DNA from: Vandammella animalimorsus
GTDB lineage: Bacteria; Pseudomonadota; Gammaproteobacteria; Burkholderiales; Burkholderiaceae_C
Reading direction: 5' to 3'
Length of the DNA: 64,000 bases
Assembly (NCBI RefSeq): GCF_002285285.1
Contig: NZ_NSJF01000002.1
Span: forward strand, 186,001 to 250,000
Positions 36,939 through 47,377 of this stretch are shown piece by piece. Position 1 is the stretch's first letter, and each line of letters opens with the position of its first letter. A program made the translations under genes and the position numbers. The notes under the pieces were generated by a model. It was not told the DNA's origin. It searched no databases and was given only the letters and a program-made list of their open reading frames with translations.

Positions 36939-37278
36939 GGTGGGCAGGTGTCGATGCGCATACGCGGATGCGTACACGTATGAAGAGGCAAGAGCGCCAC
37001 TGTATACGTACCCGCCGCGCCCTGCGCGGCAGCGGGCAAAAGCCTGGCGCCGGCTGTTGTCTGTTGTGGTTTGGCCGCAGCTGGCAGGTTGGCATGGTCA
37101 CCGGTGGGGGCAAAAGCCGCGTGCCAGCAGCCCGCGGCGGGCAGCAGTGGCACAATGTCGGGGTTTTTTCGGCGCCTTCCAACGCCACTGTCGCATCCGC
37201 CAACCGGTCAAGCCGTGTCGCGGAAGGTTTCTCAAACCAGCTAATGCACTTCGCAGAAGTGCGGAGGTCCTGCGGATC
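36939..37278. other. Intergenic region between the permease gene and sucA
   Basis: This 340-bp gap carries no gene I can support. Its sucA-proximal end holds the structured leader described separately; the permease-proximal half has a weakly A+T-richer stretch at 36955-37010 that could contain divergent promoters, but I could not identify convincing -35/-10 pairs. Confidence 0.4.
37190..37278 (+). promoter_or_regulatory. Structured 5' leader of sucA, candidate sucA RNA motif
   Basis: Just upstream of sucA, GCACTTC and GAAGTGC (37246-37262) form a perfect 7-bp hairpin with a GCA loop that abuts the ribosome-binding site GGAGG (37263-37267). Upstream are further complementary stretches (CCGTGTCGCGG). 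A conserved cis-regulatory RNA upstream of sucA is known in Burkholderiales, and position and layout fit it. I could not check the consensus directly. Confidence 0.5.
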
Positions 37279-40161
37279 ATGAGCGATTCATCGACCCTGT
37301 ACACCCAATACCAGGGCAATACCCATTTGTTTGGCAGCAATGCTCCTTACGTCGAGGAGATGTACGAGAACTACCTGGCCGATCCGACCAGCGTTCCCGA
37401 TGGTTGGCGCAGCTATTTCGACTCGCTGCAGAACCAGCCTGCCGCCGACGGCTCGCTCACCCGCGACGTGCCGCACCTGCCAGTCATCAACGCCTTTGCC
37501 GAGCGCGCCCGCCAGGGCCACACCCAGGTGGTGGTGGCCAGCGGCGCCGACACCGAACTGGGCCGCAAGCGCACAGCCGTGCAGCAGCTCATCGCCGCCT
37601 ACCGCAACGTCGGCCAGCGCTGGGCCGATCTGGATCCGCTCAAGCGCAATCCGCGCCCGCACATCCCTGAGCTCGATCCGGCCTTCTACGATCTGAGCGA
37701 CGCCGACCTGGAGACGGTGTTCAACACCAGCAACACCTTCTTCGGCAAGGACACCATGACGCTGCGCGAGCTGCTCAACGCGCTGCGCGAGACCTACACC
37801 ACCACCATCGGCGCCGAGTACATGTACCTGACCGACCAGGCGCAAAAGCGCTGGTGGCAGGAAAAGCTCGAGAGCGCGCGCACCAACCCGCAGCTGAACG
37901 CCGAGGAAAAAATCCACGTGCTCGAACGCCTGACGGCTGCCGAGGGCCTGGAGCGTTACCTGCACACCAAGTACGTTGGCCAGAAGCGCTTTTCGCTCGA
38001 AGGTGGCGAGAGCTTCATCGTCGCCATGGATGCGCTGATCGACGCCGCCGGCGTGGCTGGCGTGCAGGAAGTGGTCATCGGCATGGCGCACCGCGGCCGT
38101 CTGAACGTGTTGGTCAACACCCTGGGCAAGATGCCCAAGGACTTGTTCGCCGAGTTCGAGCACACCGCCCCCGAGGACCTGCCCGCCGGTGACGTGAAGT
38201 ACCACCAGGGCTTTAGTTCCGATGTGCCGACCTCCGGCGGCCCGATCCACCTGACGCTGGCCTTCAACCCCTCGCACCTGGAAATCGTCAATCCTGTGGT
38301 CGAGGGCTCGGTGCGCTCGCGCATGGACCGTCGCGGCGACCCGCAGGGCAAGCAGGTGCTGCCCGTGCTGGTGCATGGCGATGCGGCCATCGCCGGCCAG
38401 GGCGTGGTGCAGGAGACGCTGGCCATGTCGCAAACGCGCGGCTACACCACTGGCGGCACGGTGCACTTCGTCATCAATAACCAGATCGGTTTCACCACCT
38501 CCGACCCGCGCGACACGCGTTCGACCTTCTACTGCACCGACGTGGTGAAGATGGTCGAGGCCCCGGTGCTGCACGTCAACGCCGACGACCCCGAGGCCGT
38601 GGTGCTGGCCACACAGCTCGCGCTGGAATACCGCATGACCTTCGGTCGTGACGTGGTGGTGGACATCATCTGCTTCCGCAAGTTGGGCCACAACGAGCAG
38701 GACACCCCCATGCTCACCCAGCCGCTGATGTACCGCAAGATTGCCGAGCACCCAGGCACGCGCAAGCTCTACGGTGAGCGCCTGATCGCCCAGGGCGTGC
38801 TGCCTGCCGAGGGCCCCGATGAGATGGTCAAGGCCTACCGCGCCGCCATGGAGGCGGGCAAGCACACCATCGATCCGGTGCTGACCAACTTCAAGCGCCA
38901 GTACGCCGTGGACTGGTCGCCGTACCTGAACCGCAAGTGGACCGACGAGGCCGACACCGCCATCCCGCTGGCTGAATGGAAGCGCCTGGCCGAGCGCCTG
39001 ACCACGCTGCCCGAGCATGTCAACCCGCACCAGCTGGTGAAAAAGGTCTACAACGACCGCGCTGCCATGGGCCGGGGCGAAATGCCCGTGGACTGGGGCA
39101 TGGGCGAGGCCATGGCCTTTGCCTCGCTGGTGGCCAGCGGCTATCCGATCCGCCTCTCGGGCGAGGACAGCGGTCGCGGCACCTTCAGCCATCGCCACTC
39201 GGTAATCCACGACCAGCAGCGCGCCAACTACCACGAGGGCGTGTACATCCCGCTGCAGCACATCGCCGAGAACCAGGCGCCGTTCGTGGTCATCGACTCC
39301 ATCCTCTCGGAAGAGGCCGTGCTGGGCTTCGAGTACGGCTATGCTTCCAACGACCCGCATTCGCTGGTGATCTGGGAGGCGCAGTTCGGCGACTTCCTCA
39401 ACGGCGCGCAGGTGGTGGTGGATCAGTTCATCGCCTCGGGCGAGGTCAAGTGGGGGCGTCTGAACGGCCTGACGCTGATGCTGCCGCACGGCTATGAGGG
39501 CCAGGGCCCCGAGCACAGCTCGGCGCGCATCGAGCGCTTCATGCAGCTCTCGGCCGACACCAACATGCAGATCGTGCAGCCCACCACGGCCAGCCAGATC
39601 TTCCACCTGCTGCGCCGCCAGATCCTGCGCCCGCTGCGCATCCCGCTGGTGATCTTCACGCCCAAGAGCCTGCTGCGCAACAAGGACGCGACCTCGCCCA
39701 TCTCCGAGTTCACCGACGGCAGCTTCCGCACCGTCATCGGCGAGCAGAACGAGGCCGTGCTGGCCAAGGCCGCCAAGGTCAAGCGCCTGATTGCCTGCTC
39801 GGGCAAGGTGTACTACGACCTGGTGAAAAAGCGCGAGGAATTGGGCAGCGACGACGTGGCCATCATCCGCGTTGAGCAGCTCTACCCCTTCCCGCACAAG
39901 GCCTTTGGCGCCGAGGTCAAGCGCTTCCCCAACGCCAAGGAAATCGTCTGGTGCCAGGACGAGCCGCAGAACCAGGGCGCCTGGTTCTTCGTGCAGCACT
40001 ACATCCACGAGAACATGCTCGACGGCCAGAAGCTCGGCTACGCCGGCCGCGCCGCCTCGGCCTCGCCGGCCGTGGGCTACGCCCACCTGCACCAGGAGCA
40101 GCAAAAGGCCCTGGTCAACGCCGCGTTTGCCAAGCTCAAGGGCTTCGTGCTGACCAAATGA
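37279..40161 (+). CDS. sucA: 2-oxoglutarate dehydrogenase E1 component
   Basis: A 960-residue thiamine-diphosphate enzyme. The start [20 protein letters not shown] and the Gly-rich [20 protein letters not shown] are characteristic; the cofactor region is in [19 protein letters not shown] and [18 protein letters not shown]. The transketolase-like C-terminal half contains [20 protein letters not shown]. It decarboxylates 2-oxoglutarate in the TCA cycle and passes the succinyl group to SucB. It heads the operon with sucB and lpdA, behind a structured leader. Confidence 0.97.
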   Translation: MSDSSTLYTQYQGNTHLFGSNAPYVEEMYENYLADPTSVPDGWRSYFDSLQNQPAADGSLTRDVPHLPVINAFAERARQGHTQVVVASGADTELGRKRTAVQQLIAAYRNVGQRWADLDPLKRNPRPHIPELDPAFYDLSDADLETVFNTSNTFFGKDTMTLRELLNALRETYTTTIGAEYMYLTDQAQKRWWQEKLESARTNPQLNAEEKIHVLERLTAAEGLERYLHTKYVGQKRFSLEGGESFIVAMDALIDAAGVAGVQEVVIGMAHRGRLNVLVNTLGKMPKDLFAEFEHTAPEDLPAGDVKYHQGFSSDVPTSGGPIHLTLAFNPSHLEIVNPVVEGSVRSRMDRRGDPQGKQVLPVLVHGDAAIAGQGVVQETLAMSQTRGYTTGGTVHFVINNQIGFTTSDPRDTRSTFYCTDVVKMVEAPVLHVNADDPEAVVLATQLALEYRMTFGRDVVVDIICFRKLGHNEQDTPMLTQPLMYRKIAEHPGTRKLYGERLIAQGVLPAEGPDEMVKAYRAAMEAGKHTIDPVLTNFKRQYAVDWSPYLNRKWTDEADTAIPLAEWKRLAERLTTLPEHVNPHQLVKKVYNDRAAMGRGEMPVDWGMGEAMAFASLVASGYPIRLSGEDSGRGTFSHRHSVIHDQQRANYHEGVYIPLQHIAENQAPFVVIDSILSEEAVLGFEYGYASNDPHSLVIWEAQFGDFLNGAQVVVDQFIASGEVKWGRLNGLTLMLPHGYEGQGPEHSSARIERFMQLSADTNMQIVQPTTASQIFHLLRRQILRPLRIPLVIFTPKSLLRNKDATSPISEFTDGSFRTVIGEQNEAVLAKAAKVKRLIACSGKVYYDLVKKREELGSDDVAIIRVEQLYPFPHKAFGAEVKRFPNAKEIVWCQDEPQNQGAWFFVQHYIHENMLDGQKLGYAGRAASASPAVGYAHLHQEQQKALVNAAFAKLKGFVLTK

Positions 40162-40166
40162 CACAC

Positions 40167-40206
40167 AGCCAAGGCTGCCGCCCTGCACAGGCCGGCAGCC
40201 TTGGCT
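40167..40206 (+). terminator. Strong hairpin between sucA and sucB
   Basis: AGCCAAGGCTGCCG (40167-40180) pairs perfectly over 14 bp with CGGCAGCCTTGGCT (40193-40206). It starts five bases after the sucA stop. The following TATTCTTCGCTTCTC is only moderately T-rich, so it could be a partial terminator that sets the sucA:sucB ratio, or an mRNA stabiliser. Confidence 0.5.
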
Positions 40207-40267
40207 TATTCTTCGCTTCTCATCTCCCCATCCCCTTTCGCCTCCGAACCCCACAAGAGACATTCCC

Positions 40268-41494
40268 ATGGCCGTCATCGAAGTCAAAGTCCCGCAGTTG
40301 TCCGAGTCCGTCTCCGAGGCCACGCTGCTGCAATGGAAGAAAAAGGCCGGCGAGGCCGTCGCCGCCGATGAAATCCTGATCGAAATCGAAACCGACAAAG
40401 TCGTGCTCGAAGTGCCTGCGCCCTCGGCCGGTGTGCTGGCCGAAATCGTCGAAGGCGACGGCGCCACCGTCACCTCCGACCAACTCATCGCCCGCATCGA
40501 CACCGCTGCCCAGGCCGCCGCTGCGCCCGCTGCCGCTCAAGAGGCCCCCGCACCTGCAGCGGCAGCCCCGGCGCCTGCTGCTGCGGCCGCAGCGCCAGCT
40601 TCGGCCAGCAAGGCCGGCGTGGCCATGCCCGCCGCTGCCAAGATCCTGTCCGAAAAAGGCATCGACGCCGCCAGCGTGACCGGCACCGGCAAGGATGGCC
40701 GCGTCACCAAGGGCGACGCGCTGGCCGCCAGCCCTGCTGCCAAGGCTGCGGCCAAGCCCGCCGCCGCGCCCGTGGCCCAGGCCGTCGCTGGCGAGCGCCC
40801 CGAACAGCGCGTGCCCATGAGCCGCCTGCGCGCCCGCGTGGCCGAGCGCCTGCTGCAATCGCAGGCCACCAACGCCATCCTTACCACCTTCAACGAAGTG
40901 AACATGGCCCCGGTCATGGAGCTGCGCAAGAAGTACCAGGACAAGTTCGAGAAGCAGCACGGTGTGCGCCTGGGCTTCATGAGCTTCTTCGTCAAGGCTG
41001 CGGTGCATGCGCTCAAGCAATACCCCATCGTCAACGCCAGCGTGGATGGCAACGACATCATCTACCACGGCTACTTCGACATCGGTATCGCCGTGGGATC
41101 GCCGCGCGGCCTGGTCGTGCCCATCCTGCGCGACGCCGACCAGCTCTCCTTTGCCGACATCGAGAAGAAGATCGCCGAGTTCGGCGCCAAGGCCAAGGAA
41201 GGCAAGCTCAGCATTGAGGAAATGACCGGCGGCACCTTCTCCATCAGCAATGGCGGCGTGTTCGGCTCGATGATGTCCACCCCCATCATCAACCCGCCGC
41301 AATCGGCTATCCTGGGCATCCACGCCACCAAGGAGCGCGCCGTGGTCGAAAACGGCCAGGTCGTGGTGCGCCCGATGAACTACCTGGCCCTGTCCTACGA
41401 CCACCGCATCATCGACGGCCGCGAAGCTGTGCTGTCGCTGGTGGCCATGAAGGACGCGCTGGAAGACCCGGCCCGCTTGCTGTTCGATCTGTGA
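40268..41494 (+). CDS. sucB: Dihydrolipoyllysine succinyltransferase (E2 of OGDH)
   Basis: A 408-residue E2 subunit. The lipoyl domain occupies residues 1-76 with the lipoyl-lysine at 44 ([12 protein letters not shown]). An Ala/Pro linker leads to the E1/E3-binding domain ([20 protein letters not shown]) and, after another linker, the catalytic domain ending in [17 protein letters not shown], which supplies the active-site His and Asp. It moves succinyl groups from the lipoyl arm to CoA. It follows sucA after a 106-bp gap containing a strong hairpin. Confidence 0.97.
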   Translation: MAVIEVKVPQLSESVSEATLLQWKKKAGEAVAADEILIEIETDKVVLEVPAPSAGVLAEIVEGDGATVTSDQLIARIDTAAQAAAAPAAAQEAPAPAAAAPAPAAAAAAPASASKAGVAMPAAAKILSEKGIDAASVTGTGKDGRVTKGDALAASPAAKAAAKPAAAPVAQAVAGERPEQRVPMSRLRARVAERLLQSQATNAILTTFNEVNMAPVMELRKKYQDKFEKQHGVRLGFMSFFVKAAVHALKQYPIVNASVDGNDIIYHGYFDIGIAVGSPRGLVVPILRDADQLSFADIEKKIAEFGAKAKEGKLSIEEMTGGTFSISNGGVFGSMMSTPIINPPQSAILGIHATKERAVVENGQVVVRPMNYLALSYDHRIIDGREAVLSLVAMKDALEDPARLLFDL

Positions 41495-41534
41495 TGGCAC
41501 TGCATCCAGAGCCAGGCCTTGGCGCCGGCTCTGG

Positions 41535-42071
41535 ATGCCCGGTTCAGCTGTGGCAGGCAACACACCCAAGATCATCATCCTGGCTGGCCCCAATGGGGCG
41601 GGGAAAACGACGTTTGCCAAAGAATATCTGCCCGCAGAAGCGTCTTGCCCCACCTACATCAATGCCGACTTGATCGCGGCAGGCCTGTCGCCTTTTGCGC
41701 CTGAACTAGCAGCCGTTGCAGCCGGTAAATTGATGCTGCAACACATCCAGCAATGCGTGCAAAAGCGCGAAGGCTTTGCAGTGGAAACCACGCTCAGCGG
41801 CAGAATGTATGCGCGCCTGATTCCCCAATGGCAAGCCATGGGCTATCGCGTAGAGCTGGTTTTTTTGCAACTGCCATCGGCTGCTCTGGCCATTGAACGT
41901 GTGGCGCAACGTGTGAAGCAAGGCGGGCACAGCATTCCTGCCGATACCATCGAGCGTCGCTTTCATGCAGGCAAGGAGCATTTCGAGCGCATCTACAAAT
42001 CGCTGGTAGATCACTGGATGCTGATTGATACTTCCCAGACGCCATACACCGTTCTAGATTCAAGCGGCTAG
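41535..42071 (+). CDS. Zeta-toxin-like P-loop kinase
   Basis: A 178-residue P-loop protein. Walker A is LAGPNGAGKTTFAKEYLP (residues 16-33). YINADLIAAGLSPFAPELAA supplies the Asp typical of zeta-type kinases, and FAVETTLSGRMYARLIPQW follows. Zeta/PezT toxins phosphorylate UDP-N-acetylglucosamine; shorter chromosomal relatives like this one are poorly known. No epsilon-type antitoxin is present; a 69-codon gene follows two bases after the stop. Its position inside the 2-oxoglutarate dehydrogenase operon is unusual. Confidence 0.78.
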   Translation: MPGSAVAGNTPKIIILAGPNGAGKTTFAKEYLPAEASCPTYINADLIAAGLSPFAPELAAVAAGKLMLQHIQQCVQKREGFAVETTLSGRMYARLIPQWQAMGYRVELVFLQLPSAALAIERVAQRVKQGGHSIPADTIERRFHAGKEHFERIYKSLVDHWMLIDTSQTPYTVLDSSG

Positions 42072-42073
42072 CC

Positions 42074-42283
42074 ATGACTTCCTATTCTGCCCAAGCGACG
42101 TCTGAAGTGACCCGCACATCCCCGCCCATGGATCGTGCTGGCATTGAGCGCGCCCTGCAACGTGCCTACGAAAACGCCTGCCGCATCGCCTGGCAAACCA
42201 ACACGGCGATGGTGTTTGAGAAAAACGGCCAGATCGTCAAAATCCACTTCCCCGAGCCCATCCCCCCCAAATTCACACCATGA
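42074..42283 (+). CDS. Small protein paired with the zeta-like kinase
   Basis: A 69-residue protein, [20 protein letters not shown] followed by [20 protein letters not shown], ending [11 protein letters not shown]. It starts two bases after the kinase stop and its own TGA overlaps the lpdA ATG, so all three are coupled. I do not recognise a family; the size, charge and linkage suggest an antitoxin or accessory partner of the kinase, which is an inference from context only. Confidence 0.65.
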   Translation: MTSYSAQATSEVTRTSPPMDRAGIERALQRAYENACRIAWQTNTAMVFEKNGQIVKIHFPEPIPPKFTP

Positions 42284-43710
42284 GCACCACCTCTTTTGAT
42301 CTCATCGTCATCGGCGCCGGCCCCGGCGGTTACATCGCAGCCATTCGTGCGGCCCAGCTGGGCATGAGCGTGGCCTGCGTCGATGCCTGGAAAACCCAGG
42401 ACGGCAAGCCCGCCCCTGGCGGCACCTGTACCAACGTCGGTTGCATCCCTTCCAAGGCGCTGCTGCAGTCCAGCGAGCATTTCGAGCATGCGCGCGAGCA
42501 CTTTGCCGAGCACGGCATCAGCACCGGCAAGCTGAGCATGGACGTGGCGCGCATGCTGGCGCGCAAGGCCGAGGTTGTGAAGCAGAACAACGAGGGCATC
42601 CTCTACCTGTTCAAGAAGAACAAGGTCAGCTTCTTCAACGGTCTGGCCTCCTTCACCAAAGCCGTTGAAGGCGGCTTCGAAATCCAGGTCAGCGGCGACA
42701 AGCCCGAAACCCTGACCGGCAAGCAAATCATCATCGCCACCGGCTCCAGCCCGCGCGCGTTGCCTGGCGTGCCGTTCGATGAAAACGTCGTGCTTTCCAA
42801 CGATGGCGCGCTGGACATTGCCAGCGTGCCCAAAAAGCTCGGCGTGATTGGCTCGGGCGTCATCGGCTTGGAGCTGGGCAGCGTCTGGCGCCGCCTGGGC
42901 GCGGACGTGACCGTGCTCGAAGGCATGCCCGCCTTCTTGCCCGCAGCAGACGAAGCCATCGCCAAAGAAGCCAAAAAGGCTTTCGACAAGCAAGGTCTGA
43001 AGATTGAGCTGGGTGTGAAAGTCGAAGAAGTCAAAACCAGCAAGACCGGCGCGACCATCCAATACACCGACGCCAAAGGCCAGGCCCAAAGCCTGAAGGT
43101 GGACAAACTCATCGTCTCCATCGGCCGCGTGCCCCATACTGAGGGCCTCAAGCCCGAAGCCGTGGGCCTGCAGCTCGATGAGCGCGGCGCGATCGTCGTC
43201 GATGGCGATTGCCGCACCAGCGTGCCCGGCATCTGGGCCGTGGGCGATGTGGTGCGCGGCCCCATGCTGGCGCACAAAGCCGAGGAGGAGGGCGTGGCCG
43301 TGGCCGAGCGCATCGCCGGCCAGCACGGCCATGTGAACTTCGACACCATCCCTTACGTGATCTACACCAGCCCGGAAATCTCCTGGGTGGGCAAGACTGA
43401 GCAGCAACTCAAGGCCGATGGCGTGGCCTACAAGGCCGGCAGCTTCCCGTTCCTGGCCAATGGCCGCGCCCGCGCGCTGGGCGATACCACCGGCCTGGTG
43501 AAGATCATCGCCGACGCCAAGAGCGACGAGATCCTGGGCGTGCACATCGTTGGCCCGCAGGCCAGCGAGCTGATTGCCGAGGCCGTGATGGCCATGGAAT
43601 TCAAGGCCAGCGCCGAGGACATCGCCCGCATCTGCCATGCCCACCCCACGCTGTCCGAGGTGACCAAGGAAGCCGCGCTGGCCGTGGACAAGCGCGCGCT
43701 CAACTTCTAA
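42280..43710 (+). CDS. lpdA: Dihydrolipoyl dehydrogenase (E3)
   Basis: A 476-residue flavoprotein. The FAD fingerprint is [19 protein letters not shown] (10-28), the redox disulphide is [13 protein letters not shown] (Cys 50 and 55), the NAD-binding [17 protein letters not shown] follows, and the catalytic CHAHPTLSE is near residue 447. It reoxidises the dihydrolipoyl arm of SucB. It overlaps the small upstream gene by four bases (ATGA) and closes the operon. Confidence 0.97.
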   Translation: MSTTSFDLIVIGAGPGGYIAAIRAAQLGMSVACVDAWKTQDGKPAPGGTCTNVGCIPSKALLQSSEHFEHAREHFAEHGISTGKLSMDVARMLARKAEVVKQNNEGILYLFKKNKVSFFNGLASFTKAVEGGFEIQVSGDKPETLTGKQIIIATGSSPRALPGVPFDENVVLSNDGALDIASVPKKLGVIGSGVIGLELGSVWRRLGADVTVLEGMPAFLPAADEAIAKEAKKAFDKQGLKIELGVKVEEVKTSKTGATIQYTDAKGQAQSLKVDKLIVSIGRVPHTEGLKPEAVGLQLDERGAIVVDGDCRTSVPGIWAVGDVVRGPMLAHKAEEEGVAVAERIAGQHGHVNFDTIPYVIYTSPEISWVGKTEQQLKADGVAYKAGSFPFLANGRARALGDTTGLVKIIADAKSDEILGVHIVGPQASELIAEAVMAMEFKASAEDIARICHAHPTLSEVTKEAALAVDKRALNF

Positions 43711-43944
43711 GAGCTTGCCCTGCTAGGGCCCTGGCCTTGCCGCCCGCCATGATTGTGCCGATGCCCGGCCCGTCATGGCGGGCGGTTTGCGTTGTGTGGT
43801 CTGCCATCCTGGGGCCGGGGTGCGCATCAAGGTGTTGCAGGCCTTGCCCGGATTCTGGACAATGCCAGCCTCGTGCAGGCCACGCACATGGCGGTCGCCT
43901 GCCCGATGTCACTGGCTCAATGGCTGAAGCTCTGAAAGTGCACC

Positions 43945-44358
43945 ATGTTCAATCTGTTCGCCCTTTTGTACGACCCAACAGGCAGCGTTGACAACGATTC
44001 GCTCATGGACGATCTCAAGCAGAGATTCCCGTGGATCAAGGAGTACAGGGTTTTCACAGAAACACTGGAGTTCCCGGCCATCACGCGGGTCATTCTGGAA
44101 AAGGACGGCTGGCGGGTGCGCTTCAATATCAGAGCGCAAGAGGATATGACGCTCAGCCTGAGCAGGCTGCAAAAAATCCTGAAGAAGAAAACCGCCTTGC
44201 CCGAGAACTTCCTGTCCTACAACAAGGAGCTGGCCATCGGCTTTGGCGATGACCCGGATCGCCGCTTTACCGACGAGATCATCAACATTGGCGAGTTCGT
44301 GCGCGAGAACTATCCGGGCGTGGTCATTTATGACCAGTACAACGAAGACGTTTGGTGA
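43945..44358 (+). CDS. Unknown 137-residue protein
   Basis: An acidic/mixed-charge soluble protein starting MFNLFALLYDPTGSVDNDSL. It contains FPWIKEYRVFTETLEFPAIT, a basic helix LSRLQKILKKKTALPENFLS and an aromatic C-terminus NYPGVVIYDQYNEDVW. No family is recognised. Its composition and size would suit an immunity or antitoxin protein, but no partner gene is adjacent. It stands alone between lpdA and the convergent trmB gene, behind a 234-bp non-coding gap. Confidence 0.6.
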   Translation: MFNLFALLYDPTGSVDNDSLMDDLKQRFPWIKEYRVFTETLEFPAITRVILEKDGWRVRFNIRAQEDMTLSLSRLQKILKKKTALPENFLSYNKELAIGFGDDPDRRFTDEIINIGEFVRENYPGVVIYDQYNEDVW

Positions 44359-44395
44359 TGCGCGGCCCAGCGCGGGCCGCCTGAGCGCACGGCAG

Positions 44396-45175
44396 TCAAG
44401 CCTGCCCTGACCTGGGGCGCTGGAACAGCACATCCCAGACGCCGTGGCCCAGACGCAGGCCGCGCTGCTCGAACTTGGTCACCGGGCGGTACCAGGGGCG
44501 CTGGGCAAAGCCTTCGGGCAACTGGCCCAGATTGACCAGCTCGGCATGGGCCTGCAGCACATCGCGCATCTGGTGGGCGTATTCCTCCCAGTCGGTGGCG
44601 CAGTGGATGTAGCCGCCAGAGGCCAGGTGCGGCATCAGAGAGGCCACGAAATCAGGCTGGATCAGGCGGCGCTTGTGGTGGCGCTTCTTGTGCCACGGGT
44701 CCGGAAAGAAGATGTGCACCCCGGCCAGGCTGGCGGGCGGCACCATGTGCTGCAGCACCTCCACGGCGTCGTGCTGCACGATGCGGATGTTGTCGATGCC
44801 GCCGTCCTGCATGCGCTTGAGCAGCGCGCCCACGCCAGGGGTGTGCACCTCGCAGCACAGAAAGTTCTCCTCGGGCCGAGCCTGGGCAATGCTGGCCGTG
44901 GCATCGCCCATGCCAAAGCCGATTTCCATGACCACGGGCGCATGGCGGCCAAAGGCCTGGACGAAGTCCAGCGCCTGGGGCTGGTAGGGCAGCACATAGC
45001 GCGCGCCCAGCGCGTCGATGGCTTTTTGCTGCGCCACGGTGGTGCGCCCGGCACGCAGCACAAAGCTGCGGATGCGCTTGAAGTGCGCCGGCGGTGCGGC
45101 GGCACCGTTGGCGTCGGGGCGGGGGGTGTCGTCGCCAGCGGCGGCGCTGGGCGGAGCGGTGTCGGGCTGGGTCAT
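44396..45175 (-). CDS. trmB: tRNA (guanine-N7-)-methyltransferase
   Basis: A 259-residue SAM-dependent methyltransferase. The SAM site is [17 protein letters not shown] (about 81-97), the tRNA/catalytic motif is [20 protein letters not shown] (about 149-168), and the C-terminal [20 protein letters not shown] closes the family pattern. The N-terminal ~35 residues are an Ala/Pro-rich extension. It methylates G46 of tRNA. It is convergent with the unknown gene at 43945. Confidence 0.95.
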   Translation of the reverse strand: MTQPDTAPPSAAAGDDTPRPDANGAAAPPAHFKRIRSFVLRAGRTTVAQQKAIDALGARYVLPYQPQALDFVQAFGRHAPVVMEIGFGMGDATASIAQARPEENFLCCEVHTPGVGALLKRMQDGGIDNIRIVQHDAVEVLQHMVPPASLAGVHIFFPDPWHKKRHHKRRLIQPDFVASLMPHLASGGYIHCATDWEEYAHQMRDVLQAHAELVNLGQLPEGFAQRPWYRPVTKFEQRGLRLGHGVWDVLFQRPRSGQA

Positions 45176-45350
45176 GAAGGCAGTGCGAAGGCCATGCGGA
45201 AAAGGCGCGATTGTGCCGCAAGGCAAGGTCTGCCGTGTGCGCCCTGTTCGGGCGCCGACTTCGTGCGCCAGCACGGCAAAAATCCCCGCAGCGCCATGGG
45301 TTTGCTTGGCGCGGCGGGGATGGCTGAGCCAGTCGGTCAGGCCCGCAGGG

Positions 45351-45752
45351 TCATTTCTTGTTCTGGTTGGGCGAGGAGGGCGCGGCCGTGGCTGCTGCAG
45401 GCTTGGCCGCTGGCGCTGTGCTGGCTTGGGGCTCTGGCGTCGCCTCGGCCTTGCCTTTCCTGGGCTTGGGCGCTGCCGCCGGGGCGTAGCCCGCGCCGCC
45501 AATGGTCAGGCCGCCGTCGGAGAGGCTTTGCGCTTTGGCGGCGCCAACGCCCTTGACGCGGGCAATGAAGTCGTCCCAGTCCTTGAACTGGCCCTTGGCG
45601 CGCTCTTCGATGATGCGCTCGGCCGTGGCCGCGCCGATGCCCTTGATCTGAGTCAGCTCTTGGGCATCGGCCTTGTTGACATCCACCGCGGCGGTGGCTG
45701 CGCTGACCAGCCAGAACCAGATGGCGGCCAGGATGGAAAGCTTTTTGAACAT
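45351..45752 (-). CDS. ComEA-like helix-hairpin-helix protein
   Basis: A 133-residue exported protein. A signal sequence [20 protein letters not shown] precedes the HhH DNA-binding repeat [20 protein letters not shown] and the second hairpin [20 protein letters not shown]. The C-terminus is an Ala/Pro/Lys-rich tail. ComEA-type proteins bind DNA in the periplasm during natural transformation; many betaproteobacterial members are uncharacterised. A strong AAGGAGG ribosome-binding site lies nine bases before the ATG at 45752. Confidence 0.87.
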   Translation of the reverse strand: MFKKLSILAAIWFWLVSAATAAVDVNKADAQELTQIKGIGAATAERIIEERAKGQFKDWDDFIARVKGVGAAKAQSLSDGGLTIGGAGYAPAAAPKPRKGKAEATPEPQASTAPAAKPAAATAAPSSPNQNKK

Positions 45753-45947
45753 GGGTTTCTCCTCCTTCAGCGAATGTGCTGTCACCCTGTGGCGGCATGG
45801 CGCTGCCATGTGCGCACAGGCCCTTCATTCCACGCAGCGCATGGAACAAGGCCGATGCTAGGCCGAGCCCTGCCTTTGGGCACTGGGAGATGCCCTATGC
45901 CGTTTTGCCGCAGCCTGGGCCAATATGCCCTGTTTGCACCACCGGGG

Positions 45948-47333
45948 TCAGCGCCGGATGCAATCCAGCGCCTGCTCGATGCGGTCGACGGCATGCACCT
46001 GCAGGCCGGCGATGGGCTTTTTGGGCGCGTTGGCCTTGGGCACGATGGCCACGTCAAAGCCCAGCTTGGCCGCTTCGCGCAGGCGCTCCTGACCGCGTGC
46101 GGCTGGCCGCACCTCGCCAGCCAGGCCGACCTCGCCAAAGGCGAAAAAGCCCTTGGGCAGCGGCTGCGAGCGCAGTGAGGAGTGCAGCGCCAGCAGCACG
46201 GCCAGGTCGGCGGCCGGCTCGGTGATCCGCACGCCGCCCACGGCGTTGACGAACACGTCCTGGTCGTAGGTGGCCACGCCAGCATGGCGGTGCAGCACGG
46301 CCAGCAGCATGGCCAGGCGCTCGCGCTCCAGCCCCACTGACAGGCGCCGCGCGCTGGGGCCGGCGGTGTCCACCAGCGCCTGGATTTCCACCAGCAGCGG
46401 GCGCGAGCCCTCCAGCGTGACCAGCACGCAGCTGCCGGGTACGGGCTCGCTGTGCTGGCTCAGAAAGATCGCGCTGGGGTTGGATACGCCCTTCAAGCCA
46501 GTCTCGGTCATGGCGAACACGCCGATTTCGTTGACGGCGCCAAAGCGGTTCTTGATGGCCCGCACCATGCGAAAGCTGCTGTGCGTGTCGCCCTCGAAGT
46601 ACAGCACGGTATCGACCATGTGCTCCAGCACGCGCGGCCCGGCGATCGTGCCTTCCTTGGTGACGTGGCCGACCAGCACCACCGCGATGCCAGTGCTTTT
46701 TGCCAGTCGCGTGAGGTGTGCGGCGCATTCGCGCACCTGCGCCACCGAGCCGGGCGCAGAGCTGAGCTGGTCGGAGTACACGGTTTGGATGGAGTCGATC
46801 ACGGCCACGGCCGGCTGGTGCGCCTGGATCGAGGCCAGAATGTTCTCCAGCTGGATTTCGGTCAGGATGGGCACCTGGCTGTCGGGCAGGCCCAGGCGCC
46901 GCGCGCGCAATGCCACCTGCGCGCCGCTTTCCTCGCCGCTGACGTACAGCGTGGGCAGGCCTTGGCGCTGCAGCCGGTCCAGCGCCTGCAGCAGCAAAGT
47001 GGATTTGCCGATGCCCGGGTCGCCGCCAATGAGCACCACCGAGCCCTCGACCACGCCGCCGCCCAGCACCCGGTCGAGCTCGCCGATGCCGCTGGGTGTG
47101 CGCGCCACCTCCTGCGCCTCGATCTGCGACAGGGGCGTGATGGGCTGCACGGCGGCCGTGCCGGCGTAATGCGCCGCCGCCGAGAGGCGGTTTTTGCTCT
47201 CGGCGCGCGGCGCGGCGGGGGCGGCCGTTTCCTGCAGGCTGTTCCAGGCATTGCAGGCCGGGCAGCGGCCCATCCAGCGGGCGCTGGTGCCGCCGCACTG
47301 GTTGCAGGTGTAGAGGGTTTTGTCGCGGGCCAT
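45948..47333 (-). CDS. radA: DNA repair protein RadA (Sms)
   Basis: A 461-residue RecA-like protein. The N-terminal zinc finger is CNQCGGTSARWMGRCPACNA, Walker A is LIGGDPGIGKSTLLLQ, the RadA-specific KNRFG motif is in AIKNRFGAVNEIG, and a Lon-like C-terminal domain begins near VDTAGPSARRLSVG. RadA drives branch migration and processes recombination intermediates. The ATG at 47333 is set by the zinc finger. It is 44 bp downstream of the glycosyltransferase gene on the same strand. Confidence 0.95.
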   Translation of the reverse strand: MARDKTLYTCNQCGGTSARWMGRCPACNAWNSLQETAAPAAPRAESKNRLSAAAHYAGTAAVQPITPLSQIEAQEVARTPSGIGELDRVLGGGVVEGSVVLIGGDPGIGKSTLLLQALDRLQRQGLPTLYVSGEESGAQVALRARRLGLPDSQVPILTEIQLENILASIQAHQPAVAVIDSIQTVYSDQLSSAPGSVAQVRECAAHLTRLAKSTGIAVVLVGHVTKEGTIAGPRVLEHMVDTVLYFEGDTHSSFRMVRAIKNRFGAVNEIGVFAMTETGLKGVSNPSAIFLSQHSEPVPGSCVLVTLEGSRPLLVEIQALVDTAGPSARRLSVGLERERLAMLLAVLHRHAGVATYDQDVFVNAVGGVRITEPAADLAVLLALHSSLRSQPLPKGFFAFGEVGLAGEVRPAARGQERLREAAKLGFDVAIVPKANAPKKPIAGLQVHAVDRIEQALDCIRR

Positions 47334-47377
47334 GGCAGGTGGGGTTAGGGAGTGTCGATGGCAGGAGCTATGGCCCG

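Noticed and set aside
36898..37278. A 127-residue N-terminal extension of sucA
   Set aside because: The open frame continues upstream, but SucA starts at [13 protein letters not shown] and the preceding bases hold the structured leader and ribosome-binding site.
37288..40503. A 1071-codon minus-strand frame across sucA
   Set aside because: It mirrors a confident sucA gene, is made of His, Gly and Val-rich low-information sequence, and shows no family motif.
45826..45845. A GCACAGGCCCTT stretch resembling the MITE ends
   Set aside because: Only about 12 bases match and there is no paired inverted copy within 300 bp, so chance is the simpler reading.
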